Below are positions 20,001 to 27,440 of a stretch of DNA of 64,000 nucleotides, one piece after another. Numbering within the stretch: position 1 is the first letter of the stretch; each line of letters begins with the position of its first letter. This stretch comes from CAZDVQ01 sp964508975 (lineage in GTDB: Bacteria; Bacteroidota; Bacteroidia; Chitinophagales; Saprospiraceae), in NCBI GenBank assembly GCA_964508975.1, contig CAZDVQ010000014.1, positions 23,859 through 87,858 on the forward strand, read 5' to 3'. The translations under genes were made by a program, and so were the position numbers. The notes beneath the pieces were generated by a model, which ran no database searches, was not told where the DNA came from, and saw only the letters and a list, made by a program, of their open reading frames with translations.

Positions 20001-23000
20001 CATTACCATCTGTGACAGTAACGCAGTAATTACCCGGAGAAAGGTTTGATACCGTCTGCCCTACCCCGCCATTGCTCCAGTTGAATGTATAGGGTATAAT
20101 ACCGCCAACAACATTGGCTGTAATGGTACCATCATTTAGACCATTACATGAAACATTTAATGATGTTTGGATATAAGCAACAGGCTGTGTAGGACCAGGA
20201 GCAACGTAAACGTTTTCCGTGGCGGTACAACCTGCAGCAAAGCCTGCATCGGTAACTGTTACCTGATAATTACCTACTATGAGGTTTGTCAAGGGTATAA
20301 AGTTCTCAGAAGTAGCCCATTGGAACGTATATGTGCCTGAACCTCCGGTTACTGTTACCGAAGCTTGACCATTGTTGCTACAAGTAACTGCTGTTGCTAC
20401 AGGACTAATAACAGGTACAGGACGAACCGTAACCGTGAAGTTAACGGTTTGTGGGCAACTTAAACGACCTGCAACATTCGAGTAAACCGTTGCCACGTAA
20501 ACTGTTGTAGCAACTGGATTAGCTTCAACCACATTACTGCTCAAGAAGTTTAGACCAGCGCTTGGCGACCACGAAATAGAGTCAGTAGGATTTAAACCAG
20601 TAACCGTTAGCGTTACAGCATCACCTACACAGATTTCATAATCAACCCCTGGGCCAGGTGTTGGAACAGGATCTACAAAGAGGTATATAGTATCTATAGG
20701 TGTTGGTCCACAACAGTCGGTAACCAAGTTGAGCTGTATGGTGTAGAAACCTACTGTGTTAAACTGTTCGAATAAGTTTTGTACGTTTCCGGGGTTAGCA
20801 ATGGCACCGCCAAAGTCCCAGTTATAAGTATCGCCAAAAATATTACTCGAGAAGGACGCAAAGTCACCAACGCATAATTGGAAAGTATCGGGGGCCCCTA
20901 TCAAGTTAGCCGAAGTAATGATAGCAGGAGGTATATCTCCCGAGAAGGAAACGTTGTGGAATTGCGTATAGGTATTGCCACTGTAGGTAATTGTATGTCG
21001 ATTAATTGCAGTGAACTGTGTTGTCACCAATGCGCCATTTGCCGTTGTAGGGTTAGCTTGTGCACCAAAGTTCCAAGCAGCAGCACCAGCTGAAGAGAAG
21101 TTTACATCTACATTTGTACAGTTCACATTTTGGGCAAAAATAACGGGTTGGGCCGCCAATGCAAAGTTTGTGATATTGGTAATTGGTGCAGTTCCCGATA
21201 CTGTAGACACAGTGCTCGTTAAACCAGCAGTACCTACACCGCCTTGGCCACCAGCACCACCAGCACCGCCAGCACCACCGTTTCCGCCACGGCCAGATTC
21301 ACAGTTGTTGCCTCCTGTACCGCCGCCGCCGCCGGCACCACCAGCACCGCCAGCGCCACCAACACCTGCAGGAGAAGCTGTAAGCTGTACATTACAGTCG
21401 ATAACTTGCGCATTGGCTCCGTTGGCAACGAGCAATAAGCCAAAGCTACCACCGCTGCCAAATCCACCAGTACCGCCAGTACCACCAGCACCACCCTGAC
21501 CGCCGCCGCCGCCGCCGCCGCCGCCATCAGCGTTGCCCAGGGTGCTACCCTGACCGCCGCCACCGCCGCCGCCGCCGCCGCCAGTACCGTTGGCCCCATT
21601 AGCACCAGTGCCAGCTTGACCACCAGGGACGAAGAAACCGCCTACGAATGTACCCGCGGGTCCAGTTGCACCAACGGCCCCCGGCGTACCTGCTGTACCA
21701 TTTGCACCGTTATTACCTATATTAGGGGCTCCTGGGCTATCACAGCCCCCGCCCACGATTTCGTTAAAACCTTGCCCCCCGGAGCCGCCGGAGGCTCCGC
21801 CGCCGCCGTTAGCCCCTCCGTTTCCACTGGTATTGCCCCCAAATGGAGAGCTCCCCGTACCGCCGTTTCCGCCGTTTCCACCAGCACGTGTACCACTACC
21901 AGCCCCAGCCCCAGCGCCGCCGCCGCCGCCAGCTTGTGTACAGAATGAACAACCTCCACCATTAGCACCACCAGCACCAGAAGCACCTGCGGCACCAGCA
22001 GTTCCTGCCGATCCGTTGGCACCAGGGCCCGCACGACCAGGTAAAATTTGACAGCGTACCACCTTGTAATCGCTACAAGCGGTTAAGTGTAGACCATAGG
22101 TTGAAACACCCGACAAGGCTGTCGTGCCTGTTGTACCAGGTGCTGTACTAATGGTCAAATCATGTAAACCAAAGCCTACAGCACCGTTAGCTTGTAATGC
22201 AACTAACCTGCGGGCATTATTTGGGCCTTCTATGTTGTTTATAGTCCTGTTTATGGTAGTAGCCCCTGCTTGACTCGTTTTAGTCCATGCATTACTAGGA
22301 TCAAAACCGCCCTCCAGTGTAAGGAAACTGGATAAGTTAAGTGGGTTGTCAATATTATAGGTACCTACCGCCATTTTGATCACGGTATTGTTACAGGCCG
22401 CCATCGATAATGCCGTGTTCAGGTCAGTCGGACTAGCTTGGGTACCCGGGTTTGCAGGTGTACCGGTCGGCGATACGTAAATATTGACACACTGAGCCAA
22501 TGGCGGAGGTGTACCAACATTAATGACCGACGTAGCCGTAGCCGTACAACCAAAGCTATTGGTTACCACTACACTATAGGTTGTTGATGCACTTGGACTA
22601 ACGTTTAGAGTACTTGAGCTTCCTGTAACTGTACCAGTACCCAATGGAGTTGCTCCGTTAAACCAGGCAAACGTTGCGCCGCCGGTTGTAGAAGCCGATA
22701 ATAGCGCACTAGCCCCTGAACAGATATCCAAGTTTGCAGGATATACCGATACAGCAGGATCAGGTAAAACAGTTACCGTCACGTTATCGGATGAAAAACA
22801 GCCATCTGCATATTGTATGGTGACCGTATAAGTTGTTGTGCTGGTAGGGTTAGCTACTGGATTTGGTATTGTACTACTCGACAAACCGTTGGTCGGGCTC
22901 CAACTCCAGCCTACCACGTTGGTGGCTGCCGTCGTGGCATTAAGGTTTGTAGAGCCGTTTCTACATATATTCACGTCAGGCCCTGCACTCACAGGAGGAT

Positions 23001-24180
23001 TAGGGTTCGGAATCACATTGATGTTGTAGGTATATGTTCGAGAACCTCGGATAGGACAAGCATTATCCCTTACTTCAACCGTGAAAAAGTTTGCCCCGGT
23101 ATTGGCTGCCGTGGGCGTCCAACAGAAAGTACCGGTTGGGAATGGGCTACCAGTGCTGTTGAACGTAGCACCGGCCACGCCATTATTCCAAGTCATAGAT
23201 AAGTTTTGACTTGCATCAGTATCGAAGGTAGCTATATTGAAACATAAGTTTACGCCTGCACATACATCAATAGTATAAGGCCCGGTAACGCCAGAAGCGT
23301 TGGCCGTACCATCGATGCCAGAGGCTACCGGTAATTGATTATTACAAGCCAATACGGTAAACTGCATGTCGCGAACAACCTCGCCAATCTTGACGCCATT
23401 GCGGTATTCTTCTACACGGACACACAACACGCCTACCTGGGCTACGCTTGGGGTAAAACTCAAGGCTCCTGTTACAGGGTCAAGCGCAACACCACTGGCT
23501 GTACTGAGTGGGTTTGCACCACTAAAACCACCTGCATAGCTAACGTTTGTACCCGGAGCTTCTTGGCAACTTACCAAGCTGAACACCAAGGAGTCACCGT
23601 CAACGTCAAATACGCCATGGTTGTAATTCATGGGTTGACCAATACAAGCAAATGGTACTGGAAGGTTATTAAAATCGGGGGAGTTATTACAGGGGGATGC
23701 CGAGTTATTGAGCAGTGCTCGTACATAAAATTCTTGGTTACCTGGGCTACTCAAGGTTGTGATGGCATTGTTGCGGCAACACTCCGTCCAGCCAAGTATC
23801 CAGTCACTACAGCCAGGAGGCAAGGTCAAGTTACCCTCGTAGGTATATTGCTGTATACCGTTGGGCGATGAACCATTACAGGGATTAGGCGCCGTTGAAC
23901 AAATTGGGGTAACCATAATTGGTGCACCTACCTGATTAACAGTTATACTTGAACTAACACCACACTGGGCCGAACTATAGGTAATACTATAACTCGAGGC
24001 TGGCGTAATACCTCTACAGTCCCTAAAAAATTTAAGACGTACCCTATATTGGTTTGGGCCAATGCACTCGTAGGTCAAGTCGGCGCCCATGGCATGGGAT
24101 GCAAATAGCTCGTTCGATCCGAGAAAAAGCAATGCAAAAACGACTAAGAATTGGCTTAGTTTGGTGTAATAGTATTTCAT
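14077..24180 (-). CDS. Giant SprB-like T9SS adhesin with type B (gliding motility-associated) C-terminal domain
   Basis: 3367 residues. Signal peptide to about residue 27, then SHAMGADLTYECIGPNQYRV, a recurrent N-terminal module of Bacteroidota giant surface proteins. PKD/Ig-like domains run to about 560. A pectate-lyase-like beta-helix (VIKMAVGTYNID, LEGGFDPSNAW) carries a long Gly-rich insert (about 710-1000). SprB-type repeats follow (about 1250-2050), including six near-identical 76-residue units opening VQDSV. A jelly-roll, carbohydrate-binding-like domain lies at about 2155-2320, then more Ig/SprB repeats. The end is a CHU_C domain (VYIPTAFTPNGDGLND to PMNNGVFIYVVDI). Such proteins are exported by T9SS with an SprF partner and act as mobile surface adhesins. 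It is monocistronic or leads into the ROCO-TIR module; the nearest PorP/SprF gene lies beyond that module. Confidence 0.92.
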   Translation of the reverse strand: MKYYYTKLSQFLVVFALLFLGSNELFASHAMGADLTYECIGPNQYRVRLKFFRDCRGITPASSYSITYSSAQCGVSSSITVNQVGAPIMVTPICSTAPNPCNGSSPNGIQQYTYEGNLTLPPGCSDWILGWTECCRNNAITTLSSPGNQEFYVRALLNNSASPCNNSPDFNNLPVPFACIGQPMNYNHGVFDVDGDSLVFSLVSCQEAPGTNVSYAGGFSGANPLSTASGVALDPVTGALSFTPSVAQVGVLCVRVEEYRNGVKIGEVVRDMQFTVLACNNQLPVASGIDGTANASGVTGPYTIDVCAGVNLCFNIATFDTDASQNLSMTWNNGVAGATFNSTGSPFPTGTFCWTPTAANTGANFFTVEVRDNACPIRGSRTYTYNINVIPNPNPPVSAGPDVNICRNGSTNLNATTAATNVVGWSWSPTNGLSSSTIPNPVANPTSTTTYTVTIQYADGCFSSDNVTVTVLPDPAVSVYPANLDICSGASALLSASTTGGATFAWFNGATPLGTGTVTGSSSTLNVSPSASTTYSVVVTNSFGCTATATSVINVGTPPPLAQCVNIYVSPTGTPANPGTQASPTDLNTALSMAACNNTVIKMAVGTYNIDNPLNLSSFLTLEGGFDPSNAWTKTSQAGATTINRTINNIEGPNNARRLVALQANGAVGFGLHDLTISTAPGTTGTTALSGVSTYGLHLTACSDYKVVRCQILPGRAGPGANGSAGTAGAAGASGAGGANGGGCSFCTQAGGGGGAGAGAGSGTRAGGNGGNGGTGSSPFGGNTSGNGGANGGGGASGGSGGQGFNEIVGGGCDSPGAPNIGNNGANGTAGTPGAVGATGPAGTFVGGFFVPGGQAGTGANGANGTGGGGGGGGGGQGSTLGNADGGGGGGGGGQGGAGGTGGTGGFGSGGSFGLLLVANGANAQVIDCNVQLTASPAGVGGAGGAGGAGGGGGTGGNNCESGRGGNGGAGGAGGAGGQGGVGTAGLTSTVSTVSGTAPITNITNFALAAQPVIFAQNVNCTNVDVNFSSAGAAAWNFGAQANPTTANGALVTTQFTAINRHTITYSGNTYTQFHNVSFSGDIPPAIITSANLIGAPDTFQLCVGDFASFSSNIFGDTYNWDFGGAIANPGNVQNLFEQFNTVGFYTIQLNLVTDCCGPTPIDTIYLFVDPVPTPGPGVDYEICVGDAVTLTVTGLNPTDSISWSPSAGLNFLSSNVVEANPVATTVYVATVYSNVAGRLSCPQTVNFTVTVRPVPVISPVATAVTCSNNGQASVTVTGGSGTYTFQWATSENFIPLTNLIVGNYQVTVTDAGFAAGCTATENVYVAPGPTQPVAYIQTSLNVSCNGLNDGTITANVVGGIIPYTFNWSNGGVGQTVSNLSPGNYCVTVTDGNGCSSTICQDIFEPAILDMVLLDSSDVTGCFGGANGSILLDATGGTGAHTYTWSPNVSSGVSASSLSAGTYSITVSDVNGCQDSISIVIAQPALLVASAVQDSVNCNGGNDGSITVTAGGGTPVYQYDLGLGAQTSNVLTGLTAGSYTITVTDVNACFTTVTITVLQPTPLVVSSVQDSVECFGGNDGSITVTASGATPTYSYNLGTGAQGSNVLGTLTAGTYTVTVTDFNGCTATTSSTVLEPTQLSATAVQDSVECFGAADGSITVTATGGTLPYSYNRGAGAQASNLFTSLAAGSYTITVTDGNGCTVQVIQTVLEPTQLGATAVQDSVNCFGQSNGSITVTATGGTLPYSYNRGTGSQASSVFTGLAAGPYSIVVTDGNGCTFTLNQSVFEPAVLSASVVQDSVNCFGANDGSITVTAVGGTLNYQYNIGAGFQLSNVFSGLTAGSYTVTVSDLNACTTSATISVLEPTVLTASSVQDSVECFGGNDGSIIVTATGGTPSYSYNLGTGAQASNVLSTLIAGSYTVTVTDFNGCTATTSATVLQPTALQLTITQSQVSCVGLNNNAIDLGVTGGTLPYAYLWSNAATTQDLSSLPAGTYNVTVTDGNLCTATTTLTLVENANPIVTAIPDQLLCAASTTITASTTSGTPNFTYNWDNGLGAGQTQTVSPTVTTTYTVTVSDANGCTGTDQTVVTVLQLSISNDTAICLGSSATLTVTGDNILDITWAPAATLSTTTAATTVATPTTTTTYTATVLQVGNNLVNNGNFNQGNVGFTSDYISSPTDLTPESTYGIIANPTSGHTGFAPCPDHTTGAGNQMVVNGAGSPNRNVWCQTITVAPNSDYAFSTWVQSVVASSPAILQFFVNGVQIGPSFTAPGVNCQWAQFYDTWNSGASTTAQLCIVNQNTTTGGNDFALDDIAFTPFCLRTIDVDVTVNFVTPTASSNSPVCEFDTLFLYGGGGTSYTWTGPNSFSGTGDTTFVANAGLAANGTYNVSVTDINGCTASTTTTAIVNDAPVADAGANVAICAGLSTTLTATVTQGTAPFTFTWDNGLGAGATHTVTPAVTTTYNVTVTDGNGCSSTDSVVVTINTLPQVSLGPDTAICVGFCAPLVATITSGGTAPFTYAWDNLLIGNGPVQNVCPLVTTTYSVTATDALGCSLSDSKTVVVNSNPIPNAGLDTIICYGSSANLNVTATSGLPPYVFNWNNSLGLGASHVVSPIVNTTYVVTVTDQNGCTGTDDIVVNVPAQLIASTTVTNVSCFQGSNGAINLTVTGGLLNYTYLWSNGATVQDPTGLVAGTYSVVVTDNIGCTVSTSATVTEPTLLQASITTNSNYNGFPISCFGASDGSITAVGTGGTAPYNYAWSNSVGIPNNLNLPIGTYNVTITDANGCSDSATVTLTQPTQVLVNITGQQDPGCNGGCDGFAVAVASGGISIPFGTYSFDWSNGTTAQTATNLCAGNYTVIAADANGCTATASTTLGEPTPLIVDTLTLVDVSCYGASDGVIVVQASGGTPPYVTYTWNDGNTGQYRAGLAAGVYTVTVTDANGCTAENFFSVVSPAPILANVLATPTLCNGDNTGFISVNPFGGTAPYTYLWSDGQTTASAQNLAAGTYSVSVTDANGCSTVISGIVVTQPSAISSTVSVNQNVSCFGGNDGSAEVFPQGGTAPYSYAWSNGETDAVALQLEAGPFSVTVTDANACSTVAFDTLTQPAPIVASLETLNATCFADADARIIIDTLYGGQPPYSVALNGGATFQDVSDGYQYDGLTAGAYSLLFTDFNGCTLTVSTTVTQPDQIVVDAGADVIIQMGEETQLSAMVFDAPFGSTYLWTPSTALDCTTCLDPVANPVESTTYTILVTDPNGCTANDAVLVEVTRDRNVYIPTAFTPNGDGLNDIFMVYGGVGVSGVSSFLVFDRWGELVHQAQNFMPGDPAFGWDGNLKGKPMNNGVFIYVVDIEFVDGSTLQYKGDVSLIK
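18357..19725 (-). repeat. Six tandem 228-bp units inside the giant adhesin gene
   Basis: Six in-frame 76-codon repeats, each beginning VQDSV[NE]C and containing DGSI[TI]VTA.GGT, SYT[IV]TVTD.N.C and VL[EQ]PT. The spacing is constant (for instance CTATCTTG words near 19013, 19241 and 19469). Less regular relatives flank the array on both sides. Each unit is an SprB repeat, an Ig-like extracellular fold. Confidence 0.85.
21200..22045 (-). repeat. Gly-rich low-complexity insert within the adhesin's beta-helix domain
   Basis: About 280 codons dominated by Gly, Ala, Asn, Ser and Thr (GGAGGAGGAGGGGGTGG-like). On the plus strand this appears as CCG trinucleotide runs at 21500-21525 and 21553-21582. 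Two short non-Gly islands (SFGLLLVANGANAQVIDCNVQ and FNEIVGGGCDSPG) interrupt it and read like returning beta-helix rungs, so the Gly stretches are probably loops between rungs. Confidence 0.85.
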
Positions 24181-24666
24181 GAAAACTAGTTTATTAGGCT
24201 TGGAGCAGGGTATTTTGGGAATACACCCGTGTAAAGTAACTCCAAATATATAGATTTATTTTTTTGCGGTAGTAGAAAATCAAAATTATGCCCTATAAAT
24301 TAACGCTAAGTACATTTTCATACATAATTTAGGACTACTTTGATACCGTTTACAACGTATAAGCAGGGCCAAACGCTTGCCAACGCTACCTTTTCTTTTT
24401 ATGATTTGGGGATGTGGGAATTTGAGGATGTGAGGATATGGGGATGTGAGGATGACAACTACGCTCTGCTCTCTGCTCTCATAACTAATAACTGGCCTAG
24501 CGATGTGGAGCGGTGGCCCGCAGGGCCAGACCGCAACGCGGGCCGAGCGCTAGCGAGCCGCGCAACGTAGCGCCGCCGCAACGCGGCGGAGGCCCCAAAC
24601 AAAAACAAAAAGCTGGAATGCACACGAGGTACATTCCAGCCTATATAATTGCTTAACAGATCAATA
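24181..24666. repeat. 486-bp intergenic stretch with GC-rich element E and a GATG-word array
   Basis: 24181-24330 is the AT-rich leader of the adhesin gene. 24405-24490 holds imperfect tandem words (GATTTGGGGATGTG, GAGGATGTGAGG, CTCTGCTCTCTGCTCTC). 24497-24599 is the cleanest copy of the dispersed element: AGCGATGTGGAGCGGTGGCC, GCAGGGCCAGACCGC, CGGGCCGAGCGCTAGCGAGC (core words overlap), CGCGCAACGTAGCG, ending GGCCCC and an A-rich run. Confidence 0.75.
24611..24640 (-). terminator. Rho-independent terminator of the AGCS symporter gene
   Basis: 10-bp stem (AGCTGGAATG, 24611-24620, pairing with CATTCCAGC) followed on the minus strand by TTTTTGTTTTTG. It is 26 bp beyond the stop at 24667. Confidence 0.88.
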
Positions 24667-26334
24667 CTAGCCCTTGATGACCTTTATGTAGCGGGCCAAC
24701 TCGGCTTTAACTACAGGGGCCATAACGATCAAACCAATAATGTTGGGGAACACCATGGCAAAAATCATGGCATCGGAGAAGTCGATTACTGGGCCAAGGT
24801 TGGCAGCGGCACCGATAACCACGAATACACAGAAAATGATTTTATAAGCGATATCAACGCCCTTGCCCTTACCAAAGAGGTATTTCCATGCTTGCAAGCC
24901 ATAGTATGACCACGACAACATGGTTGAGAATGCGAATAAAACAACCGCGATGGTCAAAATATAACGGAAACCAGGAATGGTTGAGTCGAATGCAATAGAG
25001 GTTAAGGCAACACCGCCTTCAGTACCTTCAACCGATACGCTGTAGTTGTTGGTAACGACGAGCACCAAGGCAGTCATGGTACAAATTACCACTGTATCGA
25101 TAAACGGCTCCAACAGAGACACTACACCTTCACTGGCTGGGTACTTAGTTTTAACGGCAGAGTGCGCAATAGCCGCTGAACCAACACCTGCCTCGTTTGA
25201 GAACGCTGCACGTTTGAACCCTTGGAACAATACACCTACAACACCACCAGTAACACCAGCAGCGGTGAATGCTCCTTCAAAAATCAGTTGGAAAGCATGT
25301 GGCAACTCGTTGGCTTTAACGACCAAGATAATCAAGGCTGCACCAACATACAAAATGGCCATAAATGGCACGATGGTCTCAGCTACTCTACCAATACGCT
25401 TGATGCCGCCAATGATAACCACCGCAACCAAAAGGGCCATGATAATACCGAAAACAGCGCCAGAGTTACCGCCGGCAAAACCAGTTACGTTTTGGAGTTG
25501 AGCTGCGGCTTGGTTGGCTTGGAACATGTTGCCCCCGCCAAATGAGCCACCGACGCACATGATGGCAAAGAAAACAGCAAACACTTTACCAACGACAGCC
25601 CAATTGGCTCCACGCTCCGCAAAGCCTTTGCTGAGGTAGTACATGGGCCCACCGTAAACGGTACCGTCTGGGCCAATATCGCGATATTTAACACCGAGTG
25701 TACACTCCACAAATTTAGAAGACATACCGAGGAAACCAGCGAGAATCATCCAGAAAGTAGCACCAGGGCCACCCAGGGTAATCGCTACCGCTACACCTGC
25801 AATATTACCTAAACCTACCGTTGCAGACAAAGCCGCTGATAAAGCCTGGAAGTGAGACACCTCACCATGAGCACCTTCATTGGCTACCGTACGAGCGATA
25901 TCTCCTGAATCTAAAACATTGACAGAGCCTTTAGCATCTACTTCATCAGCGCCCTTAGCCACTTTATCTGCATATTTTCCCCGAACGGTTTGAATAGCCG
26001 TGCCAAAATGCCTGAAATTGACAAATCCAAAGTAGAGGGTAAAATATAAAGCACCGCCAACCAACAAAAGTAAAACCAAAGGAAAATTAACGCCGTTTGG
26101 CAATGGAATGGCATAGAATACGATACTACTGATCAAATCGGTAGCAGGCTTGATGGCTTCATTAATTTTGTCATCAAGTCCTTTTTCCACGATTTCAGGG
26201 GTTACAGCTGGTGCGCTGTTCAGTACTGGCCCTCCAATTGTATCCTTTTGGGCACCTAAAATAGTGCTGACCAACATAAAAAGTACTAGTACCAGTACCC
26301 TTGAACGTAAGATGTTTGATAAAGCGTTAATCAT
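24667..26334 (-). CDS. Alanine/glycine:cation symporter family protein
   Basis: 555 residues, AGCS (TC 2.A.25) family, an inner-membrane Na+- or H+-coupled uptake system for alanine or glycine. Family motifs: FRHFGTAIQTVRGKY, ALSAALSATVGLGNIAGVA, GGPGATFWMILAGFLGMSSKFVE, YGGPMYYLSKG and FSNEAGVGSAAIAHSA. About ten to eleven membrane helices. Bacteroidota-type features: an extra N-terminal segment with a signal-like helix (residues 10-28) and periplasmic linker, and a charged cytoplasmic insert (KVAKGADEVDAKGSVNVLD) before the SHFQALSAAL motif. Single gene with its own terminator; upstream is AT-rich. Confidence 0.93.
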   Translation of the reverse strand: MINALSNILRSRVLVLVLFMLVSTILGAQKDTIGGPVLNSAPAVTPEIVEKGLDDKINEAIKPATDLISSIVFYAIPLPNGVNFPLVLLLLVGGALYFTLYFGFVNFRHFGTAIQTVRGKYADKVAKGADEVDAKGSVNVLDSGDIARTVANEGAHGEVSHFQALSAALSATVGLGNIAGVAVAITLGGPGATFWMILAGFLGMSSKFVECTLGVKYRDIGPDGTVYGGPMYYLSKGFAERGANWAVVGKVFAVFFAIMCVGGSFGGGNMFQANQAAAQLQNVTGFAGGNSGAVFGIIMALLVAVVIIGGIKRIGRVAETIVPFMAILYVGAALIILVVKANELPHAFQLIFEGAFTAAGVTGGVVGVLFQGFKRAAFSNEAGVGSAAIAHSAVKTKYPASEGVVSLLEPFIDTVVICTMTALVLVVTNNYSVSVEGTEGGVALTSIAFDSTIPGFRYILTIAVVLFAFSTMLSWSYYGLQAWKYLFGKGKGVDIAYKIIFCVFVVIGAAANLGPVIDFSDAMIFAMVFPNIIGLIVMAPVVKAELARYIKVIKG

Positions 26335-26462
26335 AATAATAGTTTATATAATATGTAAAAGGCTCTTAATGAACGAAATCGATATATCATAGATATATCA
26401 GAATGCCAAAAATAGAACTATGTATGATAATTTACAAATTATTGTGTGATTTCTAATACAAA

Positions 26463-26495
26463 AAATGGCCAAGCGCAATGCGCTTGGCCATTTTA
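26463..26495 (-). terminator. Rho-independent terminator of the lipoprotein gene
   Basis: 15-bp perfect stem (AAAATGGCCAAGCGC / GCGCTTGGCCATTTT) with a 3-nt loop and A/T runs on both sides; it lies 40 bp past the stop at 26535 and could work in both directions. Confidence 0.9.
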
Positions 26496-26534
26496 AAAAT
26501 AATATTCGGAGCCGGTAGCGGCTTCTGTCTGTGT

Positions 26535-27020
26535 TTATTTAGCGCTTTGTTTCACGCTTTCAAACATCATTTTCACTTGGTCGAGGGTATATTTTTCAAC
26601 GGTTGTAGTTTCAAAGGTGAAGCATTTATCGCCTTTGAAATAGCAGTAGTAGAAGTTGTAATAGATGTCGTTTTCGGCCCATTTAGTTTCATACACGAAG
26701 GCATCTTTCGATTCTTCTACAATTTTAGAAAACTCTTCACGGGCTTTGACATCAGCAAGTCTTTCTTGGGTTAAGCCTTCAACACTAGAGCCCATTGGGA
26801 TTTCTTCCGCATAGATATGCACATAATATTCGCCTGGTTTTTCAACGACTACATCGTCGCCAAGGCCAATTTGTATTTTTTTCACGGTAACACCTTCAGG
26901 GGCCTTGATACTAATGGGCAAGCCATGTTGCATCAGGTCAAAATCCTTGACGCCGCCGCCGTTTTTACAAGCTACAACGAAGAGTACTAGTAACGAGAGG
27001 AAAAGGCTTAACTTTTTCAT
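26535..27020 (-). CDS. Small hypothetical lipoprotein
   Basis: 161 residues. Lipobox FVVAC with Cys18, then CKNGGG and a compact alpha/beta domain (PISIKAPEGVTVKKIQIGLG, EYYVHIYAE, a long amphipathic helix around RLADVKAREEFSKIVEE, YYNFYYCYFKGDKCFTFET). I do not recognise a named family; similar small envelope lipoproteins are common in Bacteroidota. A TACCTTTG box on the minus strand (27071-27064) lies 43 bp upstream of the ATG, and its own terminator follows, so it is probably monocistronic. Function unknown. Confidence 0.8.
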   Translation of the reverse strand: MKKLSLFLSLLVLFVVACKNGGGVKDFDLMQHGLPISIKAPEGVTVKKIQIGLGDDVVVEKPGEYYVHIYAEEIPMGSSVEGLTQERLADVKAREEFSKIVEESKDAFVYETKWAENDIYYNFYYCYFKGDKCFTFETTTVEKYTLDQVKMMFESVKQSAK

Positions 27021-27063
27021 AATTTGAATGGATTAAAGTTTGGGTAAACATTTGTTTGCCTTG

Positions 27064-27071
27064 CAAAGGTA
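27064..27071 (-). promoter_or_regulatory. Bacteroidota -7 box upstream of the lipoprotein gene
   Basis: TACCTTTG on the minus strand matches TAnnTTTG. No clear -33 TTG at the usual spacing; the upstream half would lie inside the adjacent palindrome (27076-27235). Confidence 0.5.
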
Positions 27072-27075
27072 CAAC

Positions 27076-27235
27076 GAAGCTGTTTAGACTTTACTCATTT
27101 GGCTAAAAATGGCGCTTTTCCGCCCAGAAATCAGCAATTTTCTCGGCAATAACGCTGCTATTACCTCAAAAATTCCGGATTCCTGGACAAAAAATCACTC
27201 ATTTTTAGCTCAAACAGCAAAGTCTAAACAGCTTC
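27076..27235. repeat. 160-bp imperfect palindrome, MITE-like
   Basis: The 35-bp ends are inverted copies (GAAGCTGTTTAGACTTTA at the left, TAAAGTCTAAACAGCTTC-like at the right; roughly 29-30 of 35 positions pair). There is no coding capacity. The outer words TGTTTAGACTTTA and AAAGTCTAAACA resemble the ends of the 46937-47043 palindrome. Confidence 0.6.
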
Positions 27236-27291
27236 ACATAAACGGCACCTTCGGCATCAATGTTGGCTGGTATATTCGTTTGATTTTGGGC

Positions 27292-27366
27292 AAAAAAAAA
27301 AGAACGGCGCCGTAAGGATACGGCAGCCGTTCAAAAGAAGAGAGAGTAGTATGTGGCTCAAAGATA
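27292..27366 (-). ncRNA. Candidate small RNA or 3'-UTR terminator unit, copy 1
   Basis: On the minus strand: TATCTTTG (27366-27359), then CATACTACTCTCTCTTC, TTTTGAAC, a 13-bp hairpin (GAACGGC and TACGGC arms, one bulge) and ten T. This order also occurs at 63508-63596. It lies 75 bp beyond the stop of the PorE-like gene, so it may simply be that gene's terminator; no -33 TTG is present at normal spacing. The hairpin itself is a confident terminator. Confidence 0.45.
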
Positions 27367-27440
27367 CATATTTTTTAAATATGCACCTATCCCTAAAATT
27401 AAATGACAATTAATTTTAGTGACCCATTTTTTAGGCTGGA

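Noticed and set aside
21011..21499. Pro/Ala-rich plus-strand frame
   Set aside because: It is the complement of the Gly-rich tract of the giant adhesin and has no independent start or family signature.
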